64,000 nucleotides of DNA from Streptomyces diastaticus subsp. diastaticus (GCF_011170125.1 NZ_BLLN01000002.1:529501-593500); one strand, 5' to 3'. Counted from the stretch's first letter, positions 18,776 to 27,990 are shown. The notes: generated by a model not told the origin, from the sequence alone. Numbers and translations: made by a program.

Positions 18776-19525
18776 TCAGCCCAGCGTCATGTGGAGCAGC
18801 CCGGCGGTGCCGACGGTGAGGATGAGGACACGCAGGGCGACCGGCCGCAGGCGCTGGGCCGCGCGGGCGCCGAGGGGGGCGCCGGCGGTGGCCCCGGCCG
18901 CGATCAGCAGGGCGGCCCGCCAGTCGATGTCGGCGGTGACCAGGAAGAAGGCGGCGGCGACCGCGTTGACCTGGGCGACCAGTACGTTCTTGAGCGCGTT
19001 GACGCGCTGGAGCGACGCGTCGAGCAGGGCGCCGGACAGGGCGACGTAGAGGATGCCCTGCCCGGCGGAGAAGTAGCCCCCGTAGACGCTGGCCAGCGCG
19101 AGGCCGGCGCGGAGCGGGAGGCCGCCGCCGGGGCGGACGAGGCGGCCGCGCAGGGCACGGGTCAGCAGCGGCTGCGCCGCGATCAGCAGCAGGGCGAGTC
19201 CCACCAGGACGGGTACCACGGCGGCGAAGACCCCGGGCGGCAGCACCATCAGCAGGGCGGCCCCGCAGAGTCCGCCGAGGGCGGCGCTGACGCAGAGCGG
19301 GACGAGCAGGGGGCGCTGTCCGGTCAGTTCACGGCGGTAGGCGAAGGCGCCGCTGACGGAGCCGGGGATGAGGCCGAGCGCGTTGGAGACGGTGGCGGTG
19401 ACCGGGGGCAGCCCGGTGGCGAGCAGGACGGGGAAGGTGACGAGGGTGCCGGAGCCGACCGCCGTGTTGAGCGCACCGCCCGCGAACCCGGCCACGAGCA
19501 CGGCGAGCGCCTCCCAGAGCGTCAC
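18776..19525 (-). CDS. TauE/SafE (TSUP) family membrane transporter
   Basis: 249 aa, almost wholly hydrophobic, with about eight spans. The first motif, GFAGGALNTAVGSGTLVTFPVLLATGLPP, and the second, SVYGGYFSAGQGILYVALSGALL, are the paired glycine-rich repeats of TSUP permeases. QRVNALKNVLVAQVNAVAA is the matching conserved helix in the second half. The family exports or imports small organosulfur or sulfite-type anions; the substrate here cannot be told. It has no obvious operon partner. Confidence 0.92.
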   Translation of the reverse strand: MTLWEALAVLVAGFAGGALNTAVGSGTLVTFPVLLATGLPPVTATVSNALGLIPGSVSGAFAYRRELTGQRPLLVPLCVSAALGGLCGAALLMVLPPGVFAAVVPVLVGLALLLIAAQPLLTRALRGRLVRPGGGLPLRAGLALASVYGGYFSAGQGILYVALSGALLDASLQRVNALKNVLVAQVNAVAAAFFLVTADIDWRAALLIAAGATAGAPLGARAAQRLRPVALRVLILTVGTAGLLHMTLG

Positions 19526-19689
19526 CGGGCCACCTCGCCGGCCCGAACCGGACCGGGTCCGCCGGACATGGGGGGCGCCGGGCAGCGGAACCGGCCGGTG
19601 GGGTGGGGCTGTCGGGACATGGGGCGACGGTACGCCCGGGTCGTTTCGGCGGCCGGCGAACCGTGGCGGCGGCCCGTTCGGCCCGCCTC

Positions 19690-20010
19690 AGACGAGGGCC
19701 GGCCCGGTGAGCCGGGAGCGTCCCCGGCTCCCGCTCACCGGGCCGCACCAGCCGCGCCGCGGTCACCGCGCTGACGTACCGCGCGGTCGACCGGGCCGGC
19801 CAGGTGCGGTGCGCCGTCGAGCCGGACCACCGGCAGGACGGGCGCGTACCTGAACTCCTCGGCCGCCTCGGCCCGGGCGAGGACGGCGCGGTGCCCGTCG
19901 GCCCCGGCGGCCACCAGCAGGTGCCCGGCCTGCGGCGGCCGGGGCCGGCGCCCGGGCAGGTGCCCAGCAGCACCTCGCCCAGGAACGGGCCCCGTAGCGG
20001 TGGGGGCGCG
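19690..20010 (-). pseudogene. Decayed molybdopterin-type oxidoreductase fragment
   Basis: Reading leftward, three consecutive coding-like pieces in two frames spell a recognisable order. GPFLGEVLLG comes first, then GHLLVAAGADGHRAVLARAEAAEEF with VLPVVRLDGAPHLAGPVDRA, then, after a shift, RYVSAVTAARLVRPG. In sulfite-oxidase-like molybdopterin proteins the corresponding run is G-x-L-L-x-D-V-L, xxxADGYxxVLxxAE, and GPxRLVVPGDxxGGRYVSxV. The frames change at about 19930 and 19780 and no start survives. The identification is by pattern and should be treated as tentative. Confidence 0.45.
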
Positions 20011-20310
20011 GGCCACTGGTGGCGCAGTCGAAGACCGCCTCCGCCCGCTGCCCGGCCGGCCGCCCGCCGGCTCCGCCACGGTCAGCCGGGCGCCTCCCCC
20101 GTCTCCCCGCCCGCCTCGACGCACCACCCGGCCCCCGTAGCGGTGGTGACGCGAGCCGCTGGTGGCGCAGTCGAGACCGCCTCCGCCCGCTGCCCGGCCG
20201 GCCGCTCGACGCACCACCCGGCCCCCGTCCCGCCCGAAGCTGCTCTCACGGCGCGCCTCCCGCCTCCGCCTCGCCGGTCTCGCAGGTCTCGCAGGTCTCG
20301 CAGGTCTCGT
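19990..20310. repeat. Duplicated blocks and a 9-base tandem repeat
   Basis: A block of about 70 bases (GTAGCGGTGG ... CCCGGCCGGCCGC) occurs at 19993-20062 and again at 20138-20205 with small differences. A 23-base block beginning TCGACGCACC is found at 20118 and 20206. From 20272 the 9-base unit TCTCGCAGG is repeated almost four times; on the minus strand it would encode repeated Glu-Thr-Cys. No gene is supported here between the pseudogene and the SDR gene. Confidence 0.65.
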
Positions 20311-20504
20311 GGAGGGGGATGCCCGCGCCCCTCCCCCGCCATTCGCAGATGCCGGCCGATCGACGCGACACCGCGGCAGATCCGGTGGGTTGGGCGCACA
20401 GCGGCCCGCAACCGCACGCTTCGCCGCCTCTCACTCCCTTGTCGCCCCGCCTACCGTCCGGTACCTTCCCCCGGCCGGGCGGACGAGCGGGAAGAGGCGG
20501 GGCG

Positions 20505-21314
20505 ATGGAGCAGGCGGCGGGACGGCGTACGGCACTGGTGACAGGGGCCTCCTCGGGCATCGGGGCGGCGGTCGCCGCCCTGCTGGTGGAGCGCGGGTAC
20601 CGGGTACTGGGCACCAGCCGGGACCCCGGACGGATCACGGAACCGGTCCCCGGCGTCACCTACCTGGCGCTCGACCTCGCCGACGACGCCTCCGTCCTGG
20701 CCTGCGCCACCGCCGCCGGGCCGGTGGACGTGCTGGTCAACAACGCCGGCGAGAGCCAGAGCGGCCCGCTGGAGGAACTGCCGCCCGAGGCGCTGGAGCG
20801 CCTCTTCCGGGTCAACGTCCTCGGCGCCGTCCGCCTCACCCAGCTCCTGCTGCCCGCCATGCGCGAGCGCCGCGCTGGCCGCATCGTCATGGTCGGCTCC
20901 ATGCTGGCCAGTTTCCCGCTGGCCTACCGCTCCTCCTACGTCGCCTCCAAGGCGGCCCTGAAGGGCTTCGCCGACGCCGCCCGGCGCGAGGTCGCCCCGT
21001 ACGGCATCGGCATGAGCACCGTGGAGCCCGGATCGATCGCCACCGGGATCAGCGAACGGCGCACCGAGTACCTCGCCGACCACTCGCCGTACCGCGACGA
21101 GTACGCGACGATGCTGCGCCACCTCGACGCCAACGAGGCCGCCGGGATCTCCGCCGGGAAGGTGGCCGCGACCGTGCTGCGCGCGATCGAGGCCGAGCGC
21201 CCCCGCCCGCTCTACGCCGTCGGCAGCAACGCCCCGCTCGTCCTCGTCCTGCGCCGGCTGCTGCCGCGCGCGGCCGTGCTGCGGATGGTGGCCCGCAAGC
21301 ACGGGCTCGCCTGA
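20505..21314 (+). CDS. Short-chain dehydrogenase/reductase
   Basis: 269 aa. Classical SDR. The cofactor loop TGASSGIG is at 14-21, an acid after the second strand in LALDLADDAS favours NAD(P) binding, and NNAGES follows. The catalytic Ser lies in IVMVGSML, and SSYVASKAALKGF carries the YxxxK pair. PGSIATGI follows the active site. The C-terminal part (YAVGSNAPLVLVLRRLLPRAAVLRMV) resembles SDRs that act on long-chain or lipid substrates. ATG lies behind a GAAGAGGCGGGG stretch. Substrate unknown; cytoplasmic. The HhH-GPD gene follows 55 bases downstream in the same direction. Confidence 0.93.
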   Translation: MEQAAGRRTALVTGASSGIGAAVAALLVERGYRVLGTSRDPGRITEPVPGVTYLALDLADDASVLACATAAGPVDVLVNNAGESQSGPLEELPPEALERLFRVNVLGAVRLTQLLLPAMRERRAGRIVMVGSMLASFPLAYRSSYVASKAALKGFADAARREVAPYGIGMSTVEPGSIATGISERRTEYLADHSPYRDEYATMLRHLDANEAAGISAGKVAATVLRAIEAERPRPLYAVGSNAPLVLVLRRLLPRAAVLRMVARKHGLA

Positions 21315-21369
21315 ACGCGGCCCCCACCTGCGGCTCCACCACATGCGGGTCCGCGCGGCCGGGGTGACC

Positions 21370-21972
21370 ATGGTCCGCATGGAGAAGACACTGCGGCTCG
21401 CGCAGGAGCCCGGGGCCGACGCGCTGCTCAGCAGGAGTCCGCTGGCGGACCTGATCGGGATGCTGCTGGACCAGCAGGTGCCGATGGAATGGGCGTTCAG
21501 CGGGCCGCACACCATCGCCCGGCGGCTGGGTACGGACGATCTCGACGCGCACGAGATCGCCGCCCACGACCCGGACGAGTTCGCCGCGCTGCTCTCCGCC
21601 AAACCGGCCGTGCACCGGTATCCGGGGTCGATGGCCCGCCGGGTCCAGCAGCTCTGCCAGTACCTCGTCGACCACTACGACGGCGACGCCGAGGCGCTGT
21701 GGCGCGACGTCGCCGACGGCGGCGAACTGCTCGGCCGGCTCAAGGCACTGCCCGGCTTCGGCCCCCAGAAGGCGCAGATCTTCCTCGCCCTGCTCGGCAA
21801 GCAACTGGACGTGCGCCCGCCCGGCTGGCGGGAGGCCGCCGGGGTCTACGGCGAGGAGCACGCCTACCGCTCGGTCGCCGACATCACGGGGCCCGAGTCG
21901 CTGGCCCGGGTGCGGGCCCACAAGCAGGAGATGAAGCGGGCGGCGAAGGCCGCCGGGGACGACGGGTCCTGA
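21370..21972 (+). CDS. HhH-GPD family base-excision repair-like protein
   Basis: 200 aa from ATG 21370; ATG 21379 (MEKTLRLAQE) is equally possible. RSPLADLIGMLLDQQVPMEWAFSGP is the family's N-terminal core, and LPGFGPQKAQIFLALLGK is the helix-hairpin-helix. The C terminus is basic. The group is an uncharacterised actinobacterial branch of the HhH-GPD superfamily. The catalytic Lys and the Fe-S cysteines of MutY/Nth enzymes are not evident, so it may bind rather than cut damaged DNA. Confidence 0.85.
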   Translation: MVRMEKTLRLAQEPGADALLSRSPLADLIGMLLDQQVPMEWAFSGPHTIARRLGTDDLDAHEIAAHDPDEFAALLSAKPAVHRYPGSMARRVQQLCQYLVDHYDGDAEALWRDVADGGELLGRLKALPGFGPQKAQIFLALLGKQLDVRPPGWREAAGVYGEEHAYRSVADITGPESLARVRAHKQEMKRAAKAAGDDGS

Positions 21973-22170
21973 GCCCGCCCCGCGCTGTCCGGCGGCCGGC
22001 GGACCGACCCGGCGAAACCCGCCCATCCCGACGAGGTCCCCTTCCGCCGGGTGGCGTGAATCGCTAGGTTCCCCACCAGCCGCGTTGAACACCCGCTCGC
22101 TTCTCGTTCAACTCTGCCAACTCCCGCCTCAGGCGGGGATGTTCACACCGGAAACTGGGGAGGGAACCCT

Positions 22171-23781
22171 GTGAAGGCAGTGTCTCGCAGAACCATGGCC
22201 ACGCTCGCGGCCACCGCGCTCGCCACACCGCTGCTGCTCGGCGCGGCACCCGGCCACGGCCACGGCCACGGGCCGGGCCACGGCCACAAGCCCTCGGCCC
22301 CGGCCGAGGACGGCGCCGCGCTCGCCCGTGAGCTGGTCAAGGACTCCTCCGCGCGCGACGCCCACCGTCACCTGCGCAAGCTCCAGTCGATCGCCGACCG
22401 CAACGACGGCCACCGCGCGGCGGGCTCGCCCGGCCACGAGGCGTCCGCCGCGTACATCGAGAAGCTGATGCGCAAGGCCGGCTACGAGGTCAGCCGGCAG
22501 ACCTTCTCCTTCACCTACACCGAGACCCTCGCCCAGCAGCTCTCCGTCGTCTCGCCCACCGAGCGGGACGTCGCCGTGCACGCGATGACGTACACCGCCT
22601 CCACCCCCGAGGGCGGCCTGGAGGCGCCCCTGGTCGACACCCCGGCCGACGCCGGCGGCGCCCCCGGCTGCGCCGCCTCGGACTACGCCGCCGAGGTCAG
22701 GGACGCCGTGGCGCTGATCGAGCGGGGCGGCTGCTCCTTCGCCGAGAAGCAGGCGGCCGCCGCCGAGGCGGGCGCGGTCGGCGCGATCATCTACAACAAC
22801 ACCGAGGGCGCCCTCTCCGGCACGCTCGGCGAGGCCGGGGCGGGCCGCATCCCGACCGGCGGGGTCACCCAGGCCGAGGGCAGGGCGCTGGCCGCCGAGG
22901 CCGGCAAGGGCGAGGTGAAGGTCTCCCTGGAGATCCGCCAGCTCCAGGAGGAGCGCGAGACCGACAACCTCCTCGCCGAGACCCGGAGCGGCTCCGCCGA
23001 CCGGGCCGTCATGCTCGGCGCCCACCTCGACTCGGTCACCGAGGGCGCCGGCATCAACGACAACGGCTCCGGCTCGGCCGGGCTGGTCGAGGTCGCCCTC
23101 AACCTCGCCGACGAGATCGGCCAGGACCGTCCCGGCAAGCACCACAAGGCCCCACAGCCGCGCAACAAGGTCCGGTTCGCCTGGTGGTCGGCGGAGGAGA
23201 ACGGCCTGCTCGGCTCGGAGCACTACGTCGCCGGACTCTCCGAGAAGCAGCGCGGGCAGATCCCCGCCTACCTCAACTTCGACATGATCGCCTCGCCCAA
23301 CGCCGCCCAGTTCGTCTTCGACGGCGACGACTCCGACGGGGAGGGCGAGGGACCGGGCCCGGAGGGCTCCGCCCAGATCGAGCGGGACATCACCGCCTTC
23401 CTCGACCGCCGGGGCGAGCCGCACGAGGGCACCGACTTCGACGGCCGCTCCGACTACGGTCCCTTCGTCGAGGCCGGCATCCCGTCGGGCGGCACCTTCA
23501 CCGGCGCCGAGGGCCTCAAGACCGAGGAGCAGGCCAAGCGGTACGGCGGCACGGCCGGCGAGGCGTACGACCCCTGCTACCACTCTGCCTGCGACGACCT
23601 GAAGAACATCTCGATGAAGGCGTTCGACACCAACATCGACGTCATCGCGCACGCCGTCGGCACCTACGCCCACGATCTCTCGTCCCTCTCCCGGCCGGCC
23701 GGCTCCAAGGCGGCTCCCCAGGCCGAGCGGCACCGCGCCGAGGGCGGCGGGCACGGCCACCACCACGGCCTGACGGAGTAG
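22171..23781 (+). CDS. Secreted M28 aminopeptidase with PA domain
   Basis: 536 aa from GTG 22171, with GGGAGGG six bases upstream. The signal peptide (KAVSRRTMATLAATALATPLLLGAAPG) is followed by a His/Gly-rich stretch, GHGHGHGPGHGHKP. A PA-type insert lies at about 130-250 (ALIERGGCSFAEKQAAAAEAGAVGAIIYNN). The M28 zinc peptidase core has MLGAHLDSV, INDNGSGSAGL, WWSAEENGLLGSEHY, NFDMI and, near the end, CYHSACDDL, which supply the expected His, Asp, Glu, Asp and His ligands. It is an extracellular aminopeptidase. A second His-rich run (GGGHGHHHG) closes the protein, which is unusual and may help hold metal. GTTGAAC/GTTCAAC half-sites at 22084-22112 lie upstream. Confidence 0.93.
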   Translation: MKAVSRRTMATLAATALATPLLLGAAPGHGHGHGPGHGHKPSAPAEDGAALARELVKDSSARDAHRHLRKLQSIADRNDGHRAAGSPGHEASAAYIEKLMRKAGYEVSRQTFSFTYTETLAQQLSVVSPTERDVAVHAMTYTASTPEGGLEAPLVDTPADAGGAPGCAASDYAAEVRDAVALIERGGCSFAEKQAAAAEAGAVGAIIYNNTEGALSGTLGEAGAGRIPTGGVTQAEGRALAAEAGKGEVKVSLEIRQLQEERETDNLLAETRSGSADRAVMLGAHLDSVTEGAGINDNGSGSAGLVEVALNLADEIGQDRPGKHHKAPQPRNKVRFAWWSAEENGLLGSEHYVAGLSEKQRGQIPAYLNFDMIASPNAAQFVFDGDDSDGEGEGPGPEGSAQIERDITAFLDRRGEPHEGTDFDGRSDYGPFVEAGIPSGGTFTGAEGLKTEEQAKRYGGTAGEAYDPCYHSACDDLKNISMKAFDTNIDVIAHAVGTYAHDLSSLSRPAGSKAAPQAERHRAEGGGHGHHHGLTE

Positions 23782-23908
23782 CTCCGCCGCCGCCGCTGCC
23801 TCCCACCGGGACGGCACGGGGGCACCGATCAGGACAGTCACGCCCAATTGCGACGGGGCCCGCACCGCGAGGCTGCGGGCCCCCACCCCGGCCCGGTAGG
23901 CTTTCCGT

Positions 23909-24205
23909 GTGATCTTCAAGCGCATCGGAAACGGCCGGCCGTACCCCGACCACGGCCGGGAATCCACCCGCCAGTGGGCGGACGTGGCCCCGCGCCCGGT
24001 CCGCCTCGATCAGCTCGTGACGACCAAGGGCCAGCTCGACCTGGAGACCCTCCTCGCCGAGGACTCGACCTTCTACGGCGACCTCTTCGCCCACGTGGTG
24101 AAGTGGCGGGGCGACCTCTACCTGGAGGACGGCCTGCACCGCGCCGTGCGCGCCGCGCTCCAGCAGCGCCAGGTCCTCCACGCCCGCGTCCTCGAACTGG
24201 ACTGA
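23909..24205 (+). CDS. Conserved small actinobacterial protein (VapB-like annotation in relatives)
   Basis: 98 aa. Begins MIFKRIGNGRPYPDHGREST and contains VRLDQLVTTKGQLDLETLL, FYGDLFAHVVKWRGDLYLEDGLHRAVRAALQQRQVLHARVLEL. This highly conserved streptomycete protein is often labelled an antitoxin of the VapB family. I see no partner toxin beside it, so the label is doubtful. Cytoplasmic. It precedes the LytR_C gene by about 200 bases. Confidence 0.8.
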   Translation: MIFKRIGNGRPYPDHGRESTRQWADVAPRPVRLDQLVTTKGQLDLETLLAEDSTFYGDLFAHVVKWRGDLYLEDGLHRAVRAALQQRQVLHARVLELD

Positions 24206-24401
24206 GCGGACCGGCGTGACCGGCGCCCCGCGCCCGCTCCCGGCGGAGCGTCGCGCGGAGTGCCGTCCCGCCTCCGGCCCGACCACGGAGGCGACCGTTC
24301 CGCATCCACTCACGACCGAATGGGCCCTTTTCCCACCGGTCGGGACCAAGCGGTAGATCCTTTAGTAGGCATTGCCCCAGGGCCGCACTACGCTGCGCCT
24401 C

Positions 24402-25118
24402 ATGAGCATGCTCACTCCCCCCGGCATGGGCGGCAAGTACCGCATCACGGGGGACAAGTATCCCCGCATGCGCCGTACGGGCGGCCGCCGCAAGCTGGTC
24501 CTGGCGGCCACCGGCGGCGTGCTGGCCCTCGGACTCGTCGGCTGGGGGACGTTCCAGCTCGTCGACGTCTTCTCCGGCGGCGGCTCCACCGCCACGGCGG
24601 CGGGGGCCACCGACTGCCCCCGGCCCGCCCCCAGCGCGTCCCCCGCCACGGTCGAGCCCCTCCCCGCCCCGGGCGAGATCAAGGTCAACGTCCTCAACGC
24701 CACCGAGCGCGGCGGCCTCGCCAAGAAGACCGCCGACGCCCTCAAGAAGCGCGGCTTCGCCATCGGCGAGGTCGGCAACGCCACCGAGGAGTACGACAAG
24801 AAGGTCAAGGGCAGCGCCCTGCTGCTCGGCGCGGCCGACGCCCTCGACGGCGCCTTCCCGGTTCTCGCCACCCAGGTCGGCGGGGCGAGGCACAAGGTCG
24901 AGACCCCGGCCGGGAGCACGCCCGCGAAGGCGGACGCCGCCGAGGCCGACGGCGACCAGCCGGCCGGCCCCAAGGGCCCCCGCAAGCCGAACGAAGTGGA
25001 CCTGATCATCGGCGACGGCTTCGAGAAGCTGGCCCCCGAGGCCGCCGCCACCGGCGCCCTCAAGGCCCTCAACGCCCCGAAGCCCTCCCCGTCACCCTCG
25101 CCGGGCGGCCGCTGCTGA
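24402..25118 (+). CDS. LytR C-terminal-domain membrane protein
   Basis: 238 aa from ATG 24402. A cytoplasmic Arg/Lys-rich start (RMRRTGGRRK) leads into one membrane span (LVLAATGGVLALGLVGWGTFQLV, about 28-50). The extracellular part has IKVNVLNATERGGLAKKTADALKKRGFAIGEVGNA (LytR_C domain, about 88-130) and ends with a conserved VDLIIGDGFEKL segment and a Pro/Ser tail. LytR_C proteins act in the cell envelope, and a relative in mycobacteria (Cei) affects envelope integrity. It converges on upp, with a shared terminator between them. Confidence 0.88.
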   Translation: MSMLTPPGMGGKYRITGDKYPRMRRTGGRRKLVLAATGGVLALGLVGWGTFQLVDVFSGGGSTATAAGATDCPRPAPSASPATVEPLPAPGEIKVNVLNATERGGLAKKTADALKKRGFAIGEVGNATEEYDKKVKGSALLLGAADALDGAFPVLATQVGGARHKVETPAGSTPAKADAAEADGDQPAGPKGPRKPNEVDLIIGDGFEKLAPEAAATGALKALNAPKPSPSPSPGGRC

Positions 25119-25137
25119 CCCGCCGCCTCCGGCACAC

Positions 25138-25180
25138 GACCGCACCCCCGGACCGTCCTCACGGACCCGGGGGCGCGGTC
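25138..25180. terminator. Bidirectional terminator between the LytR_C gene and upp
   Basis: Long GC-rich hairpin (arms 25138-25156 and 25161-25180, one mismatch and one unpaired base) in the 80 bases between two convergent genes. Confidence 0.8.
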
Positions 25181-25199
25181 GTACCGGTATGCGGATGCG

Positions 25200-25835
25200 T
25201 CAGTCGGCCTGGCCGTACATGCGGTCCCCGGCGTCGCCGAGGCCCGGGATGATGTAGCCGTCCTCGTTGAGCCGCTCGTCGACGGAGGCGGTGACCACGG
25301 TGACCGGGGTCCCCTCCAGCTCGCGCTCCATGATCTCGACGCCCTCGGGCGCGGCCAGCAGCACCACGGCGGTGATGTCGTCGGCGCCGCGCCGGATCAT
25401 CTCCTTGATGGCGGCGACCAGGGTGCCGCCGGTGGCCAGCATCGGGTCGAGGACGTAGACCTGCCGGCCGGTGAGGTCCTCCGGCATCCGCGCGGCGTAC
25501 GTCGACGCCTGGAGGGTCGACTCGTCGCGGATCATGCCGAGGAAGCCGACCTCGGCGGTGGGCAGCAGCCGCACCATGCCGTCGAGCATGCCGAGCCCGG
25601 CCCGCAGGATCGGCACCACCAGCGGACGCGGATGCGAGAGCTTCACGCCGGTCGTCCGCGCGACCGGGGTGTCGATGTCCACCTGCTCGGTGCGCACGTC
25701 CCGCGTCGCCTCGTACGCGAGCAGGGTGACCAGCTCATCCGCCAGACGACGGAAAGTGGGGGAATCGGTGCGCTTGTCGCGCAGCGTGGTGAGCTTGTGC
25801 GCCACCAGAGGGTGGTCGACGACGTGTATCCGCAT
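25200..25835 (-). CDS. upp: Uracil phosphoribosyltransferase
   Basis: 211 aa from ATG 25835, the standard length; the frame is open upstream but unsupported. Pyrimidine salvage: uracil plus PRPP gives UMP. The family start [20 protein letters not shown] is followed by [18 protein letters not shown], the PRPP loop [17 protein letters not shown] and the uracil-binding C terminus [15 protein letters not shown]. Cytoplasmic, homo-oligomeric in relatives. Confidence 0.97.
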   Translation of the reverse strand: MRIHVVDHPLVAHKLTTLRDKRTDSPTFRRLADELVTLLAYEATRDVRTEQVDIDTPVARTTGVKLSHPRPLVVPILRAGLGMLDGMVRLLPTAEVGFLGMIRDESTLQASTYAARMPEDLTGRQVYVLDPMLATGGTLVAAIKEMIRRGADDITAVVLLAAPEGVEIMERELEGTPVTVVTASVDERLNEDGYIIPGLGDAGDRMYGQAD

Positions 25836-25964
25836 GCCGTCCACAGTAACGGGCAGGTCGGAGCGGGCCTCCCCGCGATGGCATCGACACGGCACGCCGG
25901 GGGAAAGTGGAGGAAAGCTCCGCGGACCGCGCGGAGGCGTGAACAGCCCGAGGATGGTGGCCTG

Positions 25965-26426
25965 ATGCCGGAACCGGCCGGTCGTCGCACGGAGAGCGGG
26001 AACGCCCGTGACCGGGGCGGTGTGCCTGACGCCACCCCTGGACCCGCCGACTTCGCCGACGGCGTCGAGGAGGAGGGAGCCGCCCGGGAGGAGGGGCTGC
26101 CCCGGCGCCGCGCCCGCGCCCGGCTGCGTGAGCGCGCCCTCGAACGCGCCCGGGAGCACGCCCCCGGCACCGCCCGCGAGACCGAGACCGGCCCGACGGG
26201 CCGCCGCGGACGGGCCACGGGCGCTCCGGACGCGGACGCCGCCCCCGGGGCGCCCGAGGCCTCCGGCGGGTCCGAGGCCGAGACCGACGCCGAGCGGCGC
26301 CGGCGGCGGGCCCAGTTCCTCCGCGAGCTGACCGAGGCCAAGGAACTGCGCGCCCGGGTCCAGCCGCGCCGCGCCCGCGCCGCCCGGATGCGCCAGCAGA
26401 TGCGGATGCGTACGTTCCGCTGGTGA
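25965..26426 (+). CDS. Hypothetical protein with Arg-rich C terminus
   Basis: 153 aa from ATG 25965 with GAGG eleven bases upstream. It starts about 130 bases from upp, divergently. The first two thirds are disordered (Gly, Ala, Glu, Arg). The end is more regular: [34 protein letters not shown], then [11 protein letters not shown], probably a basic helix. The composition suggests nucleic-acid or polyanion binding, but no domain is recognised. The 263 bases to the next gene hold nothing else. Confidence 0.6.
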   Translation: MPEPAGRRTESGNARDRGGVPDATPGPADFADGVEEEGAAREEGLPRRRARARLRERALERAREHAPGTARETETGPTGRRGRATGAPDADAAPGAPEASGGSEAETDAERRRRRAQFLRELTEAKELRARVQPRRARAARMRQQMRMRTFRW

Positions 26427-26689
26427 CGGCGCCCGCACCGGCCACCCGCGCCCCGCCCGCCCCGAGCACCCCACCGGCCCGGCACACGCCGCGCCGCACC
26501 CTCTCGGGTGGCCCCGCGCGCCCCTCGGACGCCCCCGATCCACCCCGCCGGAGGCGCGACGCGCACGCGGCGCGCGGAAGACCTCACCTGAGCGGTTCCT
26601 TTCTGCCACGATTCGATGGGCGGGCCACCCCGCCTGCCTCCGCCGGAGGAACCGCCGACCGGCACACCTAGGACAGTGGGAGAGTCACG

Positions 26690-27226
26690 GTGTACTTCGC
26701 CGCACTGCTCGCGCGCACCGAAGTCGGGTGGGAAGCGAGCGACACAGACCTCGACGACGTGGAAACCCTGTCGGACCTCACCGATCTGGCCCGCGAGGCC
26801 ACGACGGACGACGACACGGTCTTGGCCTACATCGAGCAGGAGGACACGTGGTTCGGCATCGTCCGGGTGGACGGTGAGGACGACCCGCGGATCTACGTCT
26901 CCGACGCCGCCGCGGCCGCCCGCAGCTCGTACGGGGAGATGCTGCTCACCGACGAACTGCTCGGCCGCACCCCCGAGGACGACGACGTCCTCGCCGGCCT
27001 CGACCTCGACGGCACGGAGGAGGGCGAGCCCTACCGCGAGGACCAGGACGACGACACCTACGACTCCGGCGCCGACCAGGGCGTCGCCGGGCCCCTCGGC
27101 GACAGCGCGCTCCTCGCCGACCTCGGCGTCGGCGAACGCGCGCTGCACGCCCTGCGCCCCGGCGACGCCCTGAACGAGATCGCCGACGTGCTCGGCGCCG
27201 CCGAAGTGCTGGAAGCGGTCCGCTGA
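26690..27226 (+). CDS. tRNA adenosine deaminase-associated protein
   Basis: 178 aa. Begins MYFAALLARTEVGWEASDTDLDDVETLSDLTDLAREA and is very acidic, with IYVSDAAAAARSSYGEMLL in the middle and ALRPGDALNEIADVLGAAEVLEAVR at the end. This protein is conserved upstream of tadA across actinobacteria and takes its name from that position. Its biochemical role is unknown. The tadA gene starts 67 bases downstream, very likely in the same operon. Confidence 0.93.
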   Translation: MYFAALLARTEVGWEASDTDLDDVETLSDLTDLAREATTDDDTVLAYIEQEDTWFGIVRVDGEDDPRIYVSDAAAAARSSYGEMLLTDELLGRTPEDDDVLAGLDLDGTEEGEPYREDQDDDTYDSGADQGVAGPLGDSALLADLGVGERALHALRPGDALNEIADVLGAAEVLEAVR

Positions 27227-27292
27227 GCGCCCCGGCCCGCCGCGGCCGACCTGCCCCGGGCGGGTACGCGGCCGGGCCGGTAGGTTCCGAGT

Positions 27293-27799
27293 GTGAACAA
27301 CACGCGCCCGGGGCCCGCCGGTCCGGCCGGACCCGCCCCCGACCCCGTCCGCACCCCCTGGGAGCCCGCCATGCGGCAGGCACTCGCCGAGGCCCAGCGG
27401 GCGGGACGCGGCGGCGACGTCCCCGTGGGCGCCGTCGTCCTCGACCCGGCGGGCCACCTGCTCGCCGCCGCCCACAACGAACGCGAGGCGGGCGGGGACC
27501 CGACGGCGCACGCCGAGATCCTCGCGCTGCGCCGGGCCGCCGCCCGCGCGGGCCAGTGGCGGCTGACCGACTGCACCCTGGTCGTCACCCTGGAGCCGTG
27601 CACCATGTGCGCGGGCGCCGCCGTCCACGCCCGCGTGGACCGCGTCGTCTACGGCGCCCGGGACGAGAAGGCCGGAGCCGCGGGCTCCCTCTGGGACGTG
27701 GTCCGCGACCGCCGCCTCAACCACCGCCCCGAGGTGATCGAGGGCGTCCTGGCCGCCGACTGCGCCGCCCTCCTCACCGAGTTCTTCCGCGCCCGCTGA
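27293..27799 (+). CDS. tadA: tRNA-specific adenosine-34 deaminase
   Basis: 168 aa. Converts adenosine 34 to inosine in tRNA-Arg(ACG), which needs inosine to read CGU, CGC and CGA. Zinc ligands and the catalytic residue are plain: TAHAEIL (H73, E75) and LEPCTMCAGA (C103, C106). A 20-residue Pro/Gly leader precedes the deaminase core at WEPAMRQALAEA. The matching tRNA-Arg(ACG) is in this window at 43261-43333. Confidence 0.96.
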   Translation: MNNTRPGPAGPAGPAPDPVRTPWEPAMRQALAEAQRAGRGGDVPVGAVVLDPAGHLLAAAHNEREAGGDPTAHAEILALRRAAARAGQWRLTDCTLVVTLEPCTMCAGAAVHARVDRVVYGARDEKAGAAGSLWDVVRDRRLNHRPEVIEGVLAADCAALLTEFFRAR

Positions 27800-27866
27800 C
27801 CTTCCGCCCTCCGCGTCCGGGGCACGGATTTCGGCCCACGGCCCCCGATGGTCTAAGCTCTCTCTC

Positions 27867-27951
27867 GGTAGCGTGTCCGAGCGGCCGAAGGAGCTCGCCT
27901 CGAAAGCGAGTGTGGCGCAAGTCACCGTGGGTTCAAATCCCACCGCTACCG
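27867..27951 (+). tRNA. tRNA-Ser(CGA)
   Basis: Class II cloverleaf. Acceptor GGTAGCG pairs with CGCTACC. Anticodon stem CTCGC/GCGAG closes loop CTCGAAA with CGA at 27901-27903. Long variable arm, T loop GTTCAAATC, discriminator G. CCA is not encoded. Confidence 0.96.
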
Positions 27952-27958
27952 CTGACGA

Positions 27959-27990
27959 CGTCCCCCACCCGTGAGAACGGGTGGGGGACG
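27959..27990. terminator. Terminator after tRNA-Ser(CGA)
   Basis: Perfect 14-base inverted repeat (27959-27972, 27977-27990) with a GAGA loop, eight bases past the tRNA. Confidence 0.85.

Noticed and set aside
23909..24205. A VapB/VapC toxin-antitoxin pair
   Set aside because: No PIN-domain toxin is adjacent. The protein is a conserved core gene in streptomycetes and the antitoxin label has no support here.
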